From contig NZ_CP085345.1 in assembly GCF_020618415.1 (NCBI RefSeq), positions 2,356,001-2,420,000 of the forward strand: 64,000 nt of DNA. Reading direction: 5' to 3'. A program made the translations under genes and the position numbers. Every line of letters starts with the position of its first letter. The stretch's first letter is position 1. Below the pieces are notes generated by a model, which was not told the origin of the DNA, searched no databases, and saw only the letters and a program-made list of their open reading frames with translations. Source of the DNA: Cupriavidus sp. MP-37. GTDB lineage: Bacteria > Pseudomonadota > Gammaproteobacteria > Burkholderiales > Burkholderiaceae. This document shows positions 18,056-27,662 of this stretch, piece after piece.

Positions 18056-20266
18056 TCAGGCCATCAGCTTCTCCTTGGTGATAGGCAGTTCCCGAATGCG
18101 CTTGCCCGTGGCGTGATACACGGCGTTTGCCACCGCCGCGGCAAGCCCGGTAATACCGATTTCACCGATCCCGCGCGCGCCAAATTCATTGAAGCGGAGA
18201 TCCGGATAGTCGAGCAGGATCACGTCGATCTCCGGCTGGTCTGCGTGTACGGGCACGGCATACTCGGCGTAGTTGTTGTTGCCGGGCATACCGTTGCGCT
18301 CGTCGTACTCGGTGGCCTCGAACAAGGCCATGCCGACGCCCATCACGATGGCCCCTTCCACCTGGTTGCGGGCAGTGACCGGATTGATCACCCGACCGAC
18401 GTCGATGGCACTGACGACGCGCGCCACACGCAGGCGGGAAATGCCGGGATCCCAGCGCACCTCGACGAAGTGGGCGCCAAAGGACATGAACGACAGCTTG
18501 TCCGCCGGCGCCGCGCCGGTGCGGGCAAAGCCCTCGGCGCTGGCGAAGCGCTGGGCCGTCAGGACCGATGCATAGTCGACGCTGCGCCGGCCGTCGGTCA
18601 GGCGGCCCTGCTGCATCTTCAGCGACTCGGGCTTGGCGCCGGCAAAGGCGCCGCCTTCCTGGGTCGCATACGTGCCCAGCTGGGCGATGGCGTTGCGGGT
18701 GGCTTCGGCTACCGCGGGTAGCACGCTGGCCGTCGCCCAGGACCCGCCTGCGACCGGTGCAGAGGGAAACGAGGAATCGCCGAGCTTGACCTCAATCCTT
18801 TCAAATGGGAGTCCAGTCAACTCGCTGACGGTCTGCGCCACGATGGTGTACATCCCGGTGCCGATGTCCTGTACCGCGCAGGTCACCGACGCGCTGCCGT
18901 CGCTGCGCAGGTGGACGCGTGCCTCGGCGGGTGTACGCCAGGCATCCCAGTTGCAGACGGCGACGCCATAGCCGGCGATCTCACTGCCGACCGTCATCGA
19001 TCCCGGTCGCGGATCGCGCCGGTCCCAGCCGAACTTTCGGCTCGCCTGGTCGATGGCCTCGCGCAGGTGGTTGCTGGACCATGGCAAGTTCAGGCTTTCG
19101 TCGCGCGTCGACAGGTTGGCGAGCCGGAATCGCACCGGATCCATGCGACAGGCCAGGGCCAGCTCATCGATGGCGGACTCCAGTGCAAACAGTCCCGGGG
19201 CAGCGCCCGGCGCGCGCATCGAAGTCGGCGCACCGCGATGCACGTTGGTGGTGTGGTGGCTGACCATGAGGTTGGGACAGGCGTACAGGCTCTGCGTCAT
19301 GCCCCCGCAATTCTCGACGTACTGCTCGATGAATGAGGTGGTGTTGACGGATTCATGCCGGATCGACGTGATCTTGCCATCCGCCCCGGCCGACAAGCGC
19401 ACGCGCTGGCGCGTCTCGGGACGCTGCCCGGTGGTGGTAAACATATAGGCCCGCGGCACCACCAGCTTGACGGGCCGGCCGGTCATGCGCGCCGCCGCGC
19501 TCGCGGCAACGGAATGCGGCCACAGGAACAGCTTCGAGCCAAAGCCTGAGCCAATGAACGGCGCATCGACGGTGACGCGCTCGGGAGTCAGGCCGAAAAT
19601 CTGCGCGATGGTATTGCGGTGGACGGTTGCCCCCTGGGTGGCCTCATACAGACGCAGGTCGCCGTTCTCCCACCACGCCAGCGTGGCATGCATCTCCATC
19701 GGGTTATGCGTCTCGACCGGGGTGCGGTAGGTAACGTCGACCTTGACCGCGGCGCGGTCGTAGGCCGGCGCCGGTGCGCCGCGCGCATGCCCCCTGCCGC
19801 CATCGCGCAGGCCGTTTGCCTTGATGCCGTGCTCCAGGTCGACGACGGGCCGTTCGCCGGCATAGGAAGCCTTGACGCGGTAGGCCGCCTCGCGCGCATG
19901 CTCGAAGGTGTCTGCCACCACCAGCGCCACCATCTGGCCGCCGTAGTAGATCGTATTGTCTTCGAACGGCAGCCGGTGCTCGTCCGTGATCGATGCAGTC
20001 AGGATGTTTGCGCCGGAAATCGGGCTTTTCGGCGTACGGTAGAGGCGCGGAAAATGGCCGTTGTGCAGGATGTCAACCACTCCCGGTACGCGGCGGGCGT
20101 CGGCCATGTCAAGGCCGGTAATGCGCCCGCTCGCCACGGTGCTGTATACGCCGTACGCGTACAGCATGCCGGGCAGGGCGCGGTCGGCTGTATACAGGGC
20201 GGCGCCGGTAACCTTGAGGCGGCCGTCGATGCGGCGCGGTGACGCGCCGATAGCAGTGTTGTTCAC
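18056..20266 (-). CDS. Aldehyde oxidoreductase molybdenum-binding subunit (PaoC-like)
   Basis: A 736-residue xanthine-dehydrogenase-family large subunit that carries the molybdopterin-cytosine-dinucleotide cofactor and oxidises aldehydes or N-heterocycles with water as oxygen source. Landmarks are RRIDGRLKVTGAALYTAD at the N-terminus, PFIGSGFGSK, and the catalytic Glu in GARGIGEIG near the C-terminus. The start is GTG 20266, 7 bases after GGGAG; the longer frame upstream overlaps the FAD subunit gene and is rejected. It is the last gene of a three-gene operon with the FAD and 2Fe-2S subunits. The set resembles E. coli PaoABC (YagTSR), which is periplasmic. No PaoD/XdhC cofactor chaperone is present here. 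Confidence 0.92.
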   Translation of the reverse strand: MNNTAIGASPRRIDGRLKVTGAALYTADRALPGMLYAYGVYSTVASGRITGLDMADARRVPGVVDILHNGHFPRLYRTPKSPISGANILTASITDEHRLPFEDNTIYYGGQMVALVVADTFEHAREAAYRVKASYAGERPVVDLEHGIKANGLRDGGRGHARGAPAPAYDRAAVKVDVTYRTPVETHNPMEMHATLAWWENGDLRLYEATQGATVHRNTIAQIFGLTPERVTVDAPFIGSGFGSKLFLWPHSVAASAAARMTGRPVKLVVPRAYMFTTTGQRPETRQRVRLSAGADGKITSIRHESVNTTSFIEQYVENCGGMTQSLYACPNLMVSHHTTNVHRGAPTSMRAPGAAPGLFALESAIDELALACRMDPVRFRLANLSTRDESLNLPWSSNHLREAIDQASRKFGWDRRDPRPGSMTVGSEIAGYGVAVCNWDAWRTPAEARVHLRSDGSASVTCAVQDIGTGMYTIVAQTVSELTGLPFERIEVKLGDSSFPSAPVAGGSWATASVLPAVAEATRNAIAQLGTYATQEGGAFAGAKPESLKMQQGRLTDGRRSVDYASVLTAQRFASAEGFARTGAAPADKLSFMSFGAHFVEVRWDPGISRLRVARVVSAIDVGRVINPVTARNQVEGAIVMGVGMALFEATEYDERNGMPGNNNYAEYAVPVHADQPEIDVILLDYPDLRFNEFGARGIGEIGITGLAAAVANAVYHATGKRIRELPITKEKLMA

Positions 20267-20279
20267 GCGTGCACTCCCT

Positions 20280-21263
20280 TCAGGCGGTGAGAAGCGACAG
20301 GTTCCGTACCACGGCCTGCTGGCCGAGCTTGAGCTTGAAGCCGTTCTGTCCATATGAGCGCGCACCAGCCATCGCCGCTTCGCCGGTCTGGCGGAGCAGC
20401 GCTTCGGAGACCGGCTTGCCACGCAGCACGGCCTCCGCATCGGCGGCACGCCAGGGCTTGGTTGCCACGCCGCCAAGCGCAATGCGGATATCGCGCACGG
20501 TGTTGCCGTCGAGCGCGACGATCACTGCGCTCGACGCCAGGGCAAACTGGTATGAGCCGCGATCGCGCAGCTTGAGATAGGCCGAGCGGCTGCCGGGCAT
20601 CGGTGCGTCCAGCGTGATGTGGGTGATCATCTCGCCGGCTTCGAGCGCATGTTCCTTCCAGGGCGTGTCGCCGGGCACCAGGTGGAAATCCGCGAAGGCA
20701 ATGTCGCGCCTGCCCTTCGGCCCCTGCACATGCACCGTTGCGCCGATCGCCACCATGGCGACGCACATGTCGGAAGGATGCGCCGCGATGCACTGGGGAC
20801 TGCCGCCCAGCACCGCATGGACGTTGCGGTTGAGACCTTCCACTGCGGCACATCCGGACCCCGGCGTGCGCTTGTTGCACGGCGAGACGCCGTCGCGGAA
20901 GTAGCCGCAGCGCACCCGCTGCATCACGTTGCCAGCGGTGGTGGCCTTGTTGCGCAACTGCGTGCTGGCGCCGGACAGCAGCGCCTGCGACAGCACGGGA
21001 TAGTGCTGGCGGATATGCTCGTGCCGGGCCAGGTTGGTGTTGCTGACCATCGCACCGACGCGGGTGCGGCCGTCGCCCAGCGGTTCGATCTGGTCCAGCT
21101 TGAGCTTGTGGATGTCCACCACGCGCGCCGGCTGCGTGATATCGAGTTTCATCAGGTCCAGCAGGGTCGTGCCGCCCGCCAGGTAGACGGTGTCGCTGCC
21201 GCGCGCGTGCAGCGCGACAGCCTGTTCGACGTCGACGGCGCGCGCATATTCAAAGTTCCGCAT
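20280..21263 (-). CDS. Aldehyde oxidoreductase FAD/4Fe-4S subunit (PaoB-like)
   Basis: A 327-residue FAD-binding subunit of the xanthine dehydrogenase family. FAD contacts are suggested by YLAGGTTLLDLMK and TTAGNVMQRVRCGYF. The insertion CGYFRDGVSPCNKRTPGSGC carries extra cysteines as in PaoB/YagS, where they bind a 4Fe-4S cluster. The ATG at 21261-21263 overlaps the stop of the upstream 2Fe-2S gene (TGATG), showing translational coupling. It relays electrons from the molybdenum subunit to the external acceptor. The second paralogue is at 31353-32330. Confidence 0.92.
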   Translation of the reverse strand: MRNFEYARAVDVEQAVALHARGSDTVYLAGGTTLLDLMKLDITQPARVVDIHKLKLDQIEPLGDGRTRVGAMVSNTNLARHEHIRQHYPVLSQALLSGASTQLRNKATTAGNVMQRVRCGYFRDGVSPCNKRTPGSGCAAVEGLNRNVHAVLGGSPQCIAAHPSDMCVAMVAIGATVHVQGPKGRRDIAFADFHLVPGDTPWKEHALEAGEMITHITLDAPMPGSRSAYLKLRDRGSYQFALASSAVIVALDGNTVRDIRIALGGVATKPWRAADAEAVLRGKPVSEALLRQTGEAAMAGARSYGQNGFKLKLGQQAVVRNLSLLTA

Positions 21264-21949
21264 CAGACGTTCCCCCGTACCTTGCCGCGCGCGTCCTGGA
21301 TGGCGGACACGATGTTCTTGTAGGCTCCGCAGCGGCAAATATTGCCGCTCATGGCTTCCTGCACCGAGGCGTTGTCGGACGGGATGCGCCGGTCTTGCAA
21401 GATGCCCACCGCGCTCATCATCTGGCCGGCGGTGCAATAGCCGCACTGGTAGGCATCGTGGTCCCAGAACGCCTGCTGTACCGGATGCAGCTTGCCGTCA
21501 CGCGACAGGCCCTCGACCGTAGTGATGTCGTCGCGGTCATGCATGATGGAAAGCGACAGGCATGCGTTGACCGAGACGCCATTGACGAGGATCGTGCAAG
21601 CCCCGCATTGGCCGTGATCGCAGCCCTTCTTGGTGCCGGTCAGGTGGACCTTTTCACGCAGGGTATCGAGCAGAATCTCATTGGCCTGCACCACGAGTTG
21701 CTGCGTGGTGCCGTTGATAGTCAGTGTCAACGGATAACCTGCGTTGCCTGAGCGCGAAGCGGCCGGTTCCCGTGTCGCCGGCGCCGCGGTTTCCGCAGAC
21801 ACCGTGCCTGACAGCGCGCCGCTTGCTATGCTCACCCCTGAAACGCCGACGCCCTGCATGAATCGGCGACGGGAAAGAACCGTCGGACCACCATCCTGCC
21901 CATCGCCGTGAACCGGCACATCGACGGGCACATTCTTTGGGGACGCCAT
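21263..21949 (-). CDS. Aldehyde oxidoreductase 2Fe-2S subunit with Tat signal (PaoA-like)
   Basis: A 228-residue small subunit with two 2Fe-2S clusters: a plant-type one (CDHGQCGACTIL, then NAC) and the family-specific one (CGYCTAGQMM and NICRCGAY). The N-terminus holds a twin-arginine signal, SRRRFMQG at residues 26-33, followed by a hydrophobic stretch and an Ala-rich exit region. The whole complex is therefore probably folded in the cytoplasm and exported to the periplasm, as for E. coli PaoABC. It is the first gene of the operon 21949-18056. The paralogue at 32327-32860 lacks this signal. Confidence 0.93.
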   Translation of the reverse strand: MASPKNVPVDVPVHGDGQDGGPTVLSRRRFMQGVGVSGVSIASGALSGTVSAETAAPATREPAASRSGNAGYPLTLTINGTTQQLVVQANEILLDTLREKVHLTGTKKGCDHGQCGACTILVNGVSVNACLSLSIMHDRDDITTVEGLSRDGKLHPVQQAFWDHDAYQCGYCTAGQMMSAVGILQDRRIPSDNASVQEAMSGNICRCGAYKNIVSAIQDARGKVRGNV

Positions 21950-22241
21950 TTACTGTTCTCCTGTGCATGCTGAACCTGCTCAAGGTTGCGCCACGAAGCC
22001 CGGTATCGTAAGGACGAGGCTAGCCCCGGGCCCTGCTGTACCATCGCGCTCGTTGGCGATGGCGTGCGTCGATGACGGCCCGGCAGGCCTGGTGCAATCG
22101 GAACCCGCACGATTGGGCGCGGCCCTATCACTCTATTCAGATATCAAGCGGATACAAGGGGCTTAACAAGACTTAACAGGCCCGTGTCTTCGCGTGGAAT
22201 GCCGGGTAGGCAGTGCAGCGCGGCGATGATGTGTGAGCAGT

Positions 22242-23474
22242 TCATGGTCCCGCAGCCGCCAGGCGCCGCTCGCTGGCATCGGCGCACTGAATGGCGCCTT
22301 GCTTTTCCAATGCGTCGATCTGCGACGGGCCGTAGCCCAGTTCGGCCAGTACAGCCTTGGTATGCTGCCCGCACGCCGGTGCCGGTTGCGCTGGCAGCGC
22401 GTTTTCCTGTGCGCTGTTGATCGGGAATCCCGGCATCCGGATTTCGCCGAGCGTGTCATGCCGGACGCGCTGCAGCATGTGATTGGCAGCCACCTGTGGA
22501 TGCGCCATGACATCCTCGTAGGTCGCGACGCGCGCGCAAAGGATGTCGGCGTCCTTAAGAACGGCGAGCCAGGCATCGGTCGGCCGCTTGACGAACTCGC
22601 TGGTCAGCGCCTCCACCATCGCCGCCCGGTTAGCCACGCGCAGCGGCGAGGTGGCAAAGCGCGGGTCGTCGGCCAGCTCGCGCCGGCCCAACACCTCGCA
22701 CAACCGGCGCCAGCGCTCCGGCATGTAGGCGGCCACCATGACCCAGCCGTCGGCAGTGCGGAAGGCCTGGTTGGGCGCGGAATAGGGCGCCGCGCTGCCT
22801 ACGCGTTCCGGCAGTTTGCCGTCGGCGCAATAGCTGGTAATGGACGACTGCTGCAGCGCCAGCGCCGCATTGAGCAGGTTGACATCGAGATGGCCGCCCA
22901 GGCCGTCGCGCGCGCGCTGCGCCAGCTTGGCCAGCACGCCCATGCAAGCCACATAGCCGGTCATCACGTCGACCACCGGTGCCTGCACCTTGCACGGCTC
23001 GCTATCGGGCAGGCCGATCAGGCTCATCAGGCCGGAATCCGCCTGCATGATGCCATCGACGCCAGCGCGATGCGCATACGGCCCCTGCTGCCCGTAGGCG
23101 GAGATAGAACAGTAGATCAGCGCGGGGTGGGCCTGGGTCAGTCGGGCGTGGCCGAGGCCGAGGCGTTCCATCACGCCCGGGCGCATGCTTTCCACCACGA
23201 TGTCGGCGCTCGCGATCATGCGACGTGCCACCGCGACGCCGTCGGCCGACTTGAGGTCGAGCGCCACGCCTAGCTTGTTGCGGTTGAAGCCGTGGAACAG
23301 CGCGCTGTCGACGCCGAGCCAGCCTGGGCCGAGCCCGCGGCCTAGCTCGCCGCCGGGCGGCTCCACCTTGATGACCCTGGCGCCCATATCGGCCAGCAGC
23401 ATGGTGCAGGTAGGCCCGGCGCCGATCTGAGTAAAGTCGATGACGGTCAGGCCGTCCAGTGCGTCGCGCAACAT
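22242..23474 (-). CDS. Family III CoA-transferase (CaiB/BaiF type)
   Basis: A 410-residue class III CoA-transferase that moves CoA between carboxylic acids. The N-terminus DALDGLTVIDFTQIGAGP and DMGARVIKVEPPGG are family signatures, and the catalytic Asp is expected in YAHRAGVDGIMQA. The ATG at 23474 sits one base from the thioesterase stop. It is the last gene of a run transcribed from 28016 that also encodes a Bug protein, enoyl-CoA hydratase, SDR and thiolase, and so probably activates the imported acid as its CoA ester. Which acid is unknown. Confidence 0.9.
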   Translation of the reverse strand: MLRDALDGLTVIDFTQIGAGPTCTMLLADMGARVIKVEPPGGELGRGLGPGWLGVDSALFHGFNRNKLGVALDLKSADGVAVARRMIASADIVVESMRPGVMERLGLGHARLTQAHPALIYCSISAYGQQGPYAHRAGVDGIMQADSGLMSLIGLPDSEPCKVQAPVVDVMTGYVACMGVLAKLAQRARDGLGGHLDVNLLNAALALQQSSITSYCADGKLPERVGSAAPYSAPNQAFRTADGWVMVAAYMPERWRRLCEVLGRRELADDPRFATSPLRVANRAAMVEALTSEFVKRPTDAWLAVLKDADILCARVATYEDVMAHPQVAANHMLQRVRHDTLGEIRMPGFPINSAQENALPAQPAPACGQHTKAVLAELGYGPSQIDALEKQGAIQCADASERRLAAAGP

Positions 23475-23475
23475 T

Positions 23476-23895
23476 TCATGCCTCCGGAAGGGTGCGGGAT
23501 CGTTTGAACGTGCCTTGCGCGGTGGCTACCAGCACGCCGGCATCGGTGGTCAGCTCCGCCGCGGCGAAGTACAGGCTCTTGCCGGCGCGTGTGAGCTGCG
23601 CCGTCGCGCGCAGCCGCCCGGCGCTGGCCTTGCTGAGATAGCTGATCGTCAGCATCACCGTGACCGCGTGGCCTAGTGCGCCGTCAGGGCCGACGGGCAG
23701 CCCGGCGTAACCGCAGGCGGCGTCGAGCAGGGTGGCCGTCACGCCGCCCTGCACGCTGCCCTGGCGGTTCAGGTGGCGCGGCTCGAGCTCGAGCTCGAAG
23801 GTGCAGCGGCCGTCGCCGACACTGGCCAGGCGAATGCCCAGGTAGTCCAGCAGCGGGTTGTCCGTTGGCGGTACCGTGGCGGGATGCGCGTTCAT
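23476..23895 (-). CDS. PaaI-type hotdog thioesterase
   Basis: A 139-residue single hotdog-fold acyl-CoA thioesterase. NRQGSVQGGVTATLLDAACGYA corresponds to the PaaI/YbgC active-site loop, here with Gln-Gly-Gly rather than the common His-Gly-Gly. It hydrolyses CoA thioesters to free acid and CoA. Its ATG overlaps the stop of the upstream Bug-protein gene by 4 bases (ATGA), and the CoA-transferase follows after one base, so all three are translated from one message. It may release stalled CoA intermediates. Confidence 0.87.
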   Translation of the reverse strand: MNAHPATVPPTDNPLLDYLGIRLASVGDGRCTFELELEPRHLNRQGSVQGGVTATLLDAACGYAGLPVGPDGALGHAVTVMLTISYLSKASAGRLRATAQLTRAGKSLYFAAAELTTDAGVLVATAQGTFKRSRTLPEA

Positions 23896-24875
23896 AGCGC
23901 CACCTTGATGCCGTTGTCCTGGATCAGGCGCTGCCAGCGCGCCAGCTCTTTGCCGATATACGCCTTCAGTTCGGCCGGCGATGAAGCCTGCGGCTCGAAG
24001 CCCTGCTTGCCCATCTGCTCCGCCACGTCAGGCGATTTCAGCGCGGTCACAAGCGCTGCATTGATCCTGTCGACCACCGGCTTAGGCGTGTGCGCCGGTG
24101 CCAGCAGGCTGTACCAGAGTTCGGCGTCATAGCCGGCCACGCCGGCTTCCGCAAATGTCGGCAGGTCCGGCATCAGCGCGGTGCGTTTCTTGCCGGCGAT
24201 GCCGAGTGCGCGCAGCTTGCCGGCGCGCACATACTGGATTGCCGAGGCAAAGGTGGCGAAGGAAATCTGCACCTGTCCGCCCATCAGGTCGGTGATCGAT
24301 GGCCCGGTGCCACGATAGGGTACGTGCAGCAGTTCGGTCTTATTGAGCTTGGCAAAGACTTCACCCGCCAGGTGCTGCGGCGTGCCGTTGCCCGGGCTGC
24401 TGTAGCTGAGCTTGCCGGGATTGGCGCGGGTGTACTGGATAAAGTCCTGCAGCGTGCGGAACGGCTGGTCGGAGTTGGCGACCAGCATGATTGGCACAGA
24501 CGCGATCCGCCCTACCGGCTCGAAGTCCCGTTCGATGCTGAATGGAATCTTTGTGCCGAGAAACGGGTTCATCGTCACTTGGCTGGATGCGATCACCAGC
24601 GTGTAGCCGTCCGGCGCCGCATGAGCGACATAGTCGGCGCCAAGGTTGCCGCCGGCGCCGGGCTTGTTCTCGATCACGATGGTCTGGCCCAGCAGCTTGC
24701 CCATTTTGGGCCCGATCAGCCGGGCCAGGGTGTCGTTGCCACCGCCGGGGGCGAACGGCACCACCAGCGTGATCGGCTTCTGCGCGGGGAAGGGCACTTG
24801 CGCCGCCGCGCCCAGCGCAGTGGCCGACAGCATGGCAGCCAGCGCCATGCGTGCGTATCGGGTCATGCCAGTCAT
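23892..24875 (-). CDS. Bug/TctC-family periplasmic solute-binding protein
   Basis: A 327-residue tripartite tricarboxylate receptor-like protein. It has a signal peptide (MTGMTRYARMALAAML...LGAAAQ, cleavage near residue 25) and the family pattern PITLVVPFAPGGGNDTLARLIGPKM, ENKPGAGGNLGADYVA and LPTFAEAGV. Bug proteins bind carboxylates in the periplasm; they are very numerous in Burkholderiales and often lack cognate TctAB membrane partners, as here. The start ATG 24875 follows AAAGGAGA. Its position inside the CoA-ester gene run suggests that it captures or senses that pathway's acid substrate. Confidence 0.92.
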   Translation of the reverse strand: MTGMTRYARMALAAMLSATALGAAAQVPFPAQKPITLVVPFAPGGGNDTLARLIGPKMGKLLGQTIVIENKPGAGGNLGADYVAHAAPDGYTLVIASSQVTMNPFLGTKIPFSIERDFEPVGRIASVPIMLVANSDQPFRTLQDFIQYTRANPGKLSYSSPGNGTPQHLAGEVFAKLNKTELLHVPYRGTGPSITDLMGGQVQISFATFASAIQYVRAGKLRALGIAGKKRTALMPDLPTFAEAGVAGYDAELWYSLLAPAHTPKPVVDRINAALVTALKSPDVAEQMGKQGFEPQASSPAELKAYIGKELARWQRLIQDNGIKVAL

Positions 24876-24907
24876 GGTCTGTCTCCTTTCGATGGGTTTT
24901 CGAACGC

Positions 24908-25711
24908 TCAACGCCCGGTGAAACGCGGCTGGCGCTTCTCGGCGAAAGCCTGTCGGCCCTCGATACGGTCGGCGGTATCGCGCAGCACGCCCCAGTAGAG
25001 TTCGGTGAGCTGCTGCGCGTCGGCTTCGCCAAGGTGGCTGGTCTGGCGCGACAGCCGCTTGACCGCCTGCACCGCCAGCGGCGCATTGGCCGCGATCCGC
25101 GCGGCGAGCGCCAGCGCGCGGTCGAGCAATACCTGGGGCGCCACCGTCTCGCTGACCAGCCCGATGCGGGCCGCCTGTTCCGCATCGATCCGCTCGCCGG
25201 TCAGCACCATCTGCATCGCGTGCGCCGCGGGCACGGCCTTCAGCAGCCGGTGCAGGCCCGAGACCGCGGGGATCGAGCCGACCGCCGCTTCGGGCAGGCC
25301 GAAGCTCGCCTGTGCCGATGCGATCCGCACATCGCATTGCAGCGCCAGCTCCAGGCCCGCGCCGAGGCAGTGGCCGTTGACGGCGGCGATCAGCGGCTTG
25401 CACAGGTCCAGGCCGGCCAGGTCCATCAGGCGGATATAGAGCCCGAGGTCGGCGGCCGGCTCCGTGGCGCGGAACAGCGCCTGCGCGTAGCTGGCTGGCG
25501 ACTGGCGCGTGCCTTTCAGGTCCGCGCCCGCGCAGAAGGCGCGCGTGCCGGCGCCGGTCAGCACCGCCACACGGAGGTCGTCGCGGTCGCGCACTTCGGC
25601 CAGGTGGTCGCGCAGTTCACGCAGGGTGGGCACGTCCAGCGCATTGAGCGCGTCGGGCCGGTCGATGGTCAGCACCGCGACCGCGCCTTCGAGATGGCGT
25701 CGTACAGTCAT
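24908..25711 (-). CDS. Enoyl-CoA hydratase/isomerase family protein
   Basis: A 267-residue crotonase. It has RPDALNALDVPTL, the oxyanion segment FCAGADLKG and the second oxyanion motif NGHCLGAGLELALQCD. The catalytic Glu region GLPEAAVGSIPAVSGLHRL contains one acidic residue at the expected place. It hydrates or isomerises an enoyl-CoA in a beta-oxidation-like pathway together with the following SDR (dehydrogenase step) and thiolase. The upstream SDR stop is 9 bases away. Confidence 0.9.
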   Translation of the reverse strand: MTVRRHLEGAVAVLTIDRPDALNALDVPTLRELRDHLAEVRDRDDLRVAVLTGAGTRAFCAGADLKGTRQSPASYAQALFRATEPAADLGLYIRLMDLAGLDLCKPLIAAVNGHCLGAGLELALQCDVRIASAQASFGLPEAAVGSIPAVSGLHRLLKAVPAAHAMQMVLTGERIDAEQAARIGLVSETVAPQVLLDRALALAARIAANAPLAVQAVKRLSRQTSHLGEADAQQLTELYWGVLRDTADRIEGRQAFAEKRQPRFTGR

Positions 25712-25720
25712 GGCGCCTCC

Positions 25721-26485
25721 TTATACGCTGGGCGACGACAGGCTGCGCCCGCCGCAGACATAGAGCACCTGCCCGGTCACATACGATGCGCGCGGGTCGA
25801 GGAAGAAGCTGACCGCATTGGCGATATCGTCGGCGGTGCCGATGCGCTGCACCGGCACCGATTTCTGCAAGCGCGCCTGCACGTCCGGCGCAAAGCCGCG
25901 GAACAGCGGGGTATCGACGATGCCGGGCGCCACCGCGTTGACGGTGATGCCCTTGGCCGCAAACTCGATCGCCAGCGAGCGCGTCAGGCTGACCACGCCG
26001 CCCTTGGCCGCGGCATAGTTGGCCTGCCCGAACCCGCCCAGCCACGCGCGCGACGAGATATTGACCACGCGGCCGTAGCCGCGCTCGACCATGCCCGGCA
26101 GTGCCGCGCGACAGCACAGGAATTGCGAGCGCAGGTTGGTATCGACGACCAGGTCCCAGTCTTCGTCGCTCATCTTCAGGAAGCGCATGTCGCGCACTGC
26201 GCCGGCGTTGTTGACCAGGTAGTCGATGCGGCCAGTGCGTGCGAGCACCTGCGCGAAGGCGTCGTTGACCGCCGCCGAGTCGGTCAGGTCGGCGCTGGCG
26301 CCGAAGGCATTGAAGCCCTCGGCAACCAGCGCGCCGACGGCGGCATCGAGCGCGGCCGCGTCGCGGTCGAGCAGGGCCACTGCCAGGCCCTGGCGCGCCA
26401 GCTGCGTGGCGATGCCCAGGCCGATGCCGCGCGCGGCACCGGTCACCACTGCCACATGCGCGGAATCGAAGTTTTGTGTGCGCAT
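25721..26485 (-). CDS. SDR oxidoreductase, probable 3-hydroxyacyl-CoA dehydrogenase
   Basis: A 254-residue classical SDR: TGAARGIGLG near residue 16, NNAG (LVNNAGAV), the active-site Ser in NISSRAW, and YxxxK in NYAAAKGGVVSL, then PGIVDTP. The acidic residue after the second strand (LLDRD) suggests NAD preference. It lies between a thiolase (one base upstream) and an enoyl-CoA hydratase (9 bases downstream), so oxidation of a 3-hydroxyacyl-CoA is the likely role; this is inferred from context. Confidence 0.88.
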   Translation of the reverse strand: MRTQNFDSAHVAVVTGAARGIGLGIATQLARQGLAVALLDRDAAALDAAVGALVAEGFNAFGASADLTDSAAVNDAFAQVLARTGRIDYLVNNAGAVRDMRFLKMSDEDWDLVVDTNLRSQFLCCRAALPGMVERGYGRVVNISSRAWLGGFGQANYAAAKGGVVSLTRSLAIEFAAKGITVNAVAPGIVDTPLFRGFAPDVQARLQKSVPVQRIGTADDIANAVSFFLDPRASYVTGQVLYVCGGRSLSSPSV

Positions 26486-26486
26486 C

Positions 26487-27632
26487 TCAGACTCCCAGCA
26501 GGTGGACGGAAGAGGCGGCGTGGTCCACGCCCGCGATGCCGCCGCCGGTGCATTGCGTCAGGCCGATGCGGGCCTGCGCCACCTGGCGGGCGCCGGCGCG
26601 GCCCTGCAGCTGCCACAGGATCTCGACCATCTGCGCCACGCCGGTGGCGCCCAGCGGATGCCCCTTGGCCAGCAGCCCGCCGCTGGGGTTGACCGGCACG
26701 CGCCCGCCCAGGCGCGTGGCGCCGGACTTGAGCAGGGCCACGGCATCGCCGCGCGGCGCCAGGCCGAGGGCTTCGTAGTAGAGCAGCTCGGCGATGGTGA
26801 AGGCGTCGTGCAGCTCGACCACGTCGACGTCCTGGGGCCCGAGGCCCGCCTGCGCATAGGCCTGGCGCGCGGCGCGCGCGGTGATCTCGGCATCGAGGAT
26901 GTCGTCGTCGGCCTCCTCGCGCATGCCCGACACCACCACCGACGACAGCACCTTGACCGGCCGCGCCTGCGCCGGCCGCTGCGTGCCGAGCACCAGCGCG
27001 GCGGCGCCATCGACCTGCGACGGGCAGCATTGCAGCAGCGTCAGCGGGTCGGCGATCATGCGCGAGGCCAGCACTTCTTCCACCGTGGTGGTGTTGCGCT
27101 GCTGCGCGTACGGGTTGAGCGAACCGTGGTGGCGGTTCTTGACCGCAACCTCGGCCAGGTCGGCCGGCCTGGCGTCGCGCTCGTACAGGAAGCGCGTGCC
27201 GCGCATCGCATAGACCGCGGGCAGCACCATGCCGGACCTGGCGTAGAGCTCGGTCTTGTGGTCGTTGCGCTGCAGCGGGATGGTGCCGCCGCCGAGCGCG
27301 GTGAGCTGCTCGATGCCGAACACCAGCACCGTGTCGTATTGCCCGGCCAGCAGCGCGTGCCGCGCCAGGTGCACGCCGGTGGCGCCGCTGGCGCAGGCGT
27401 TCTCGACGTTGTAGACCGGGATGCCCTTGAGCCCGAGGTCGCGCACGATCAGCTGGCCAAGGATCATGCCACCCAGCACGTTGGCGCAGTAGACCGCCTG
27501 GATGCGGCCGGCCGGCACGTCGGCGTCGGCCAGCGCCTTCAGGATGGCCTGCTGCGCCAGTTCCGGTGCCAGCACGCCCGGATGGCGGCCGAACGGCGTC
27601 ATCGCGCCGCCATGGATGTAGATGTCCTGCAT
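26487..27632 (-). CDS. Thiolase-family protein (SCP-x/acetyl-CoA acyltransferase type)
   Basis: A 381-residue thiolase-fold protein of the SCP-x-like branch. The nucleophile is Cys80 in VENACASGA, with ELHDAFTIAE and GGLLAKGHPLGATG, and the second Cys in TQCTGGG, so the catalytic residues are retained. It probably cleaves a 3-ketoacyl-CoA. The DUF35 OB-fold protein encoded just upstream is a frequent partner of SCP-x thiolases and can form a complex with them. It is the second gene of the run that starts at 28016. Confidence 0.9.
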   Translation of the reverse strand: MQDIYIHGGAMTPFGRHPGVLAPELAQQAILKALADADVPAGRIQAVYCANVLGGMILGQLIVRDLGLKGIPVYNVENACASGATGVHLARHALLAGQYDTVLVFGIEQLTALGGGTIPLQRNDHKTELYARSGMVLPAVYAMRGTRFLYERDARPADLAEVAVKNRHHGSLNPYAQQRNTTTVEEVLASRMIADPLTLLQCCPSQVDGAAALVLGTQRPAQARPVKVLSSVVVSGMREEADDDILDAEITARAARQAYAQAGLGPQDVDVVELHDAFTIAELLYYEALGLAPRGDAVALLKSGATRLGGRVPVNPSGGLLAKGHPLGATGVAQMVEILWQLQGRAGARQVAQARIGLTQCTGGGIAGVDHAASSVHLLGV

Positions 27633-27662
27633 GGTGCTTACCTTTTCCCTTTTCTCGATCGT

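Noticed and set aside
20144..20195. Two GTATAC hexamers as further operators of the GntR regulon
   Set aside because: Both are inside the coding sequence of the molybdenum subunit and lack the extended shared context of the 53-61 kb elements.
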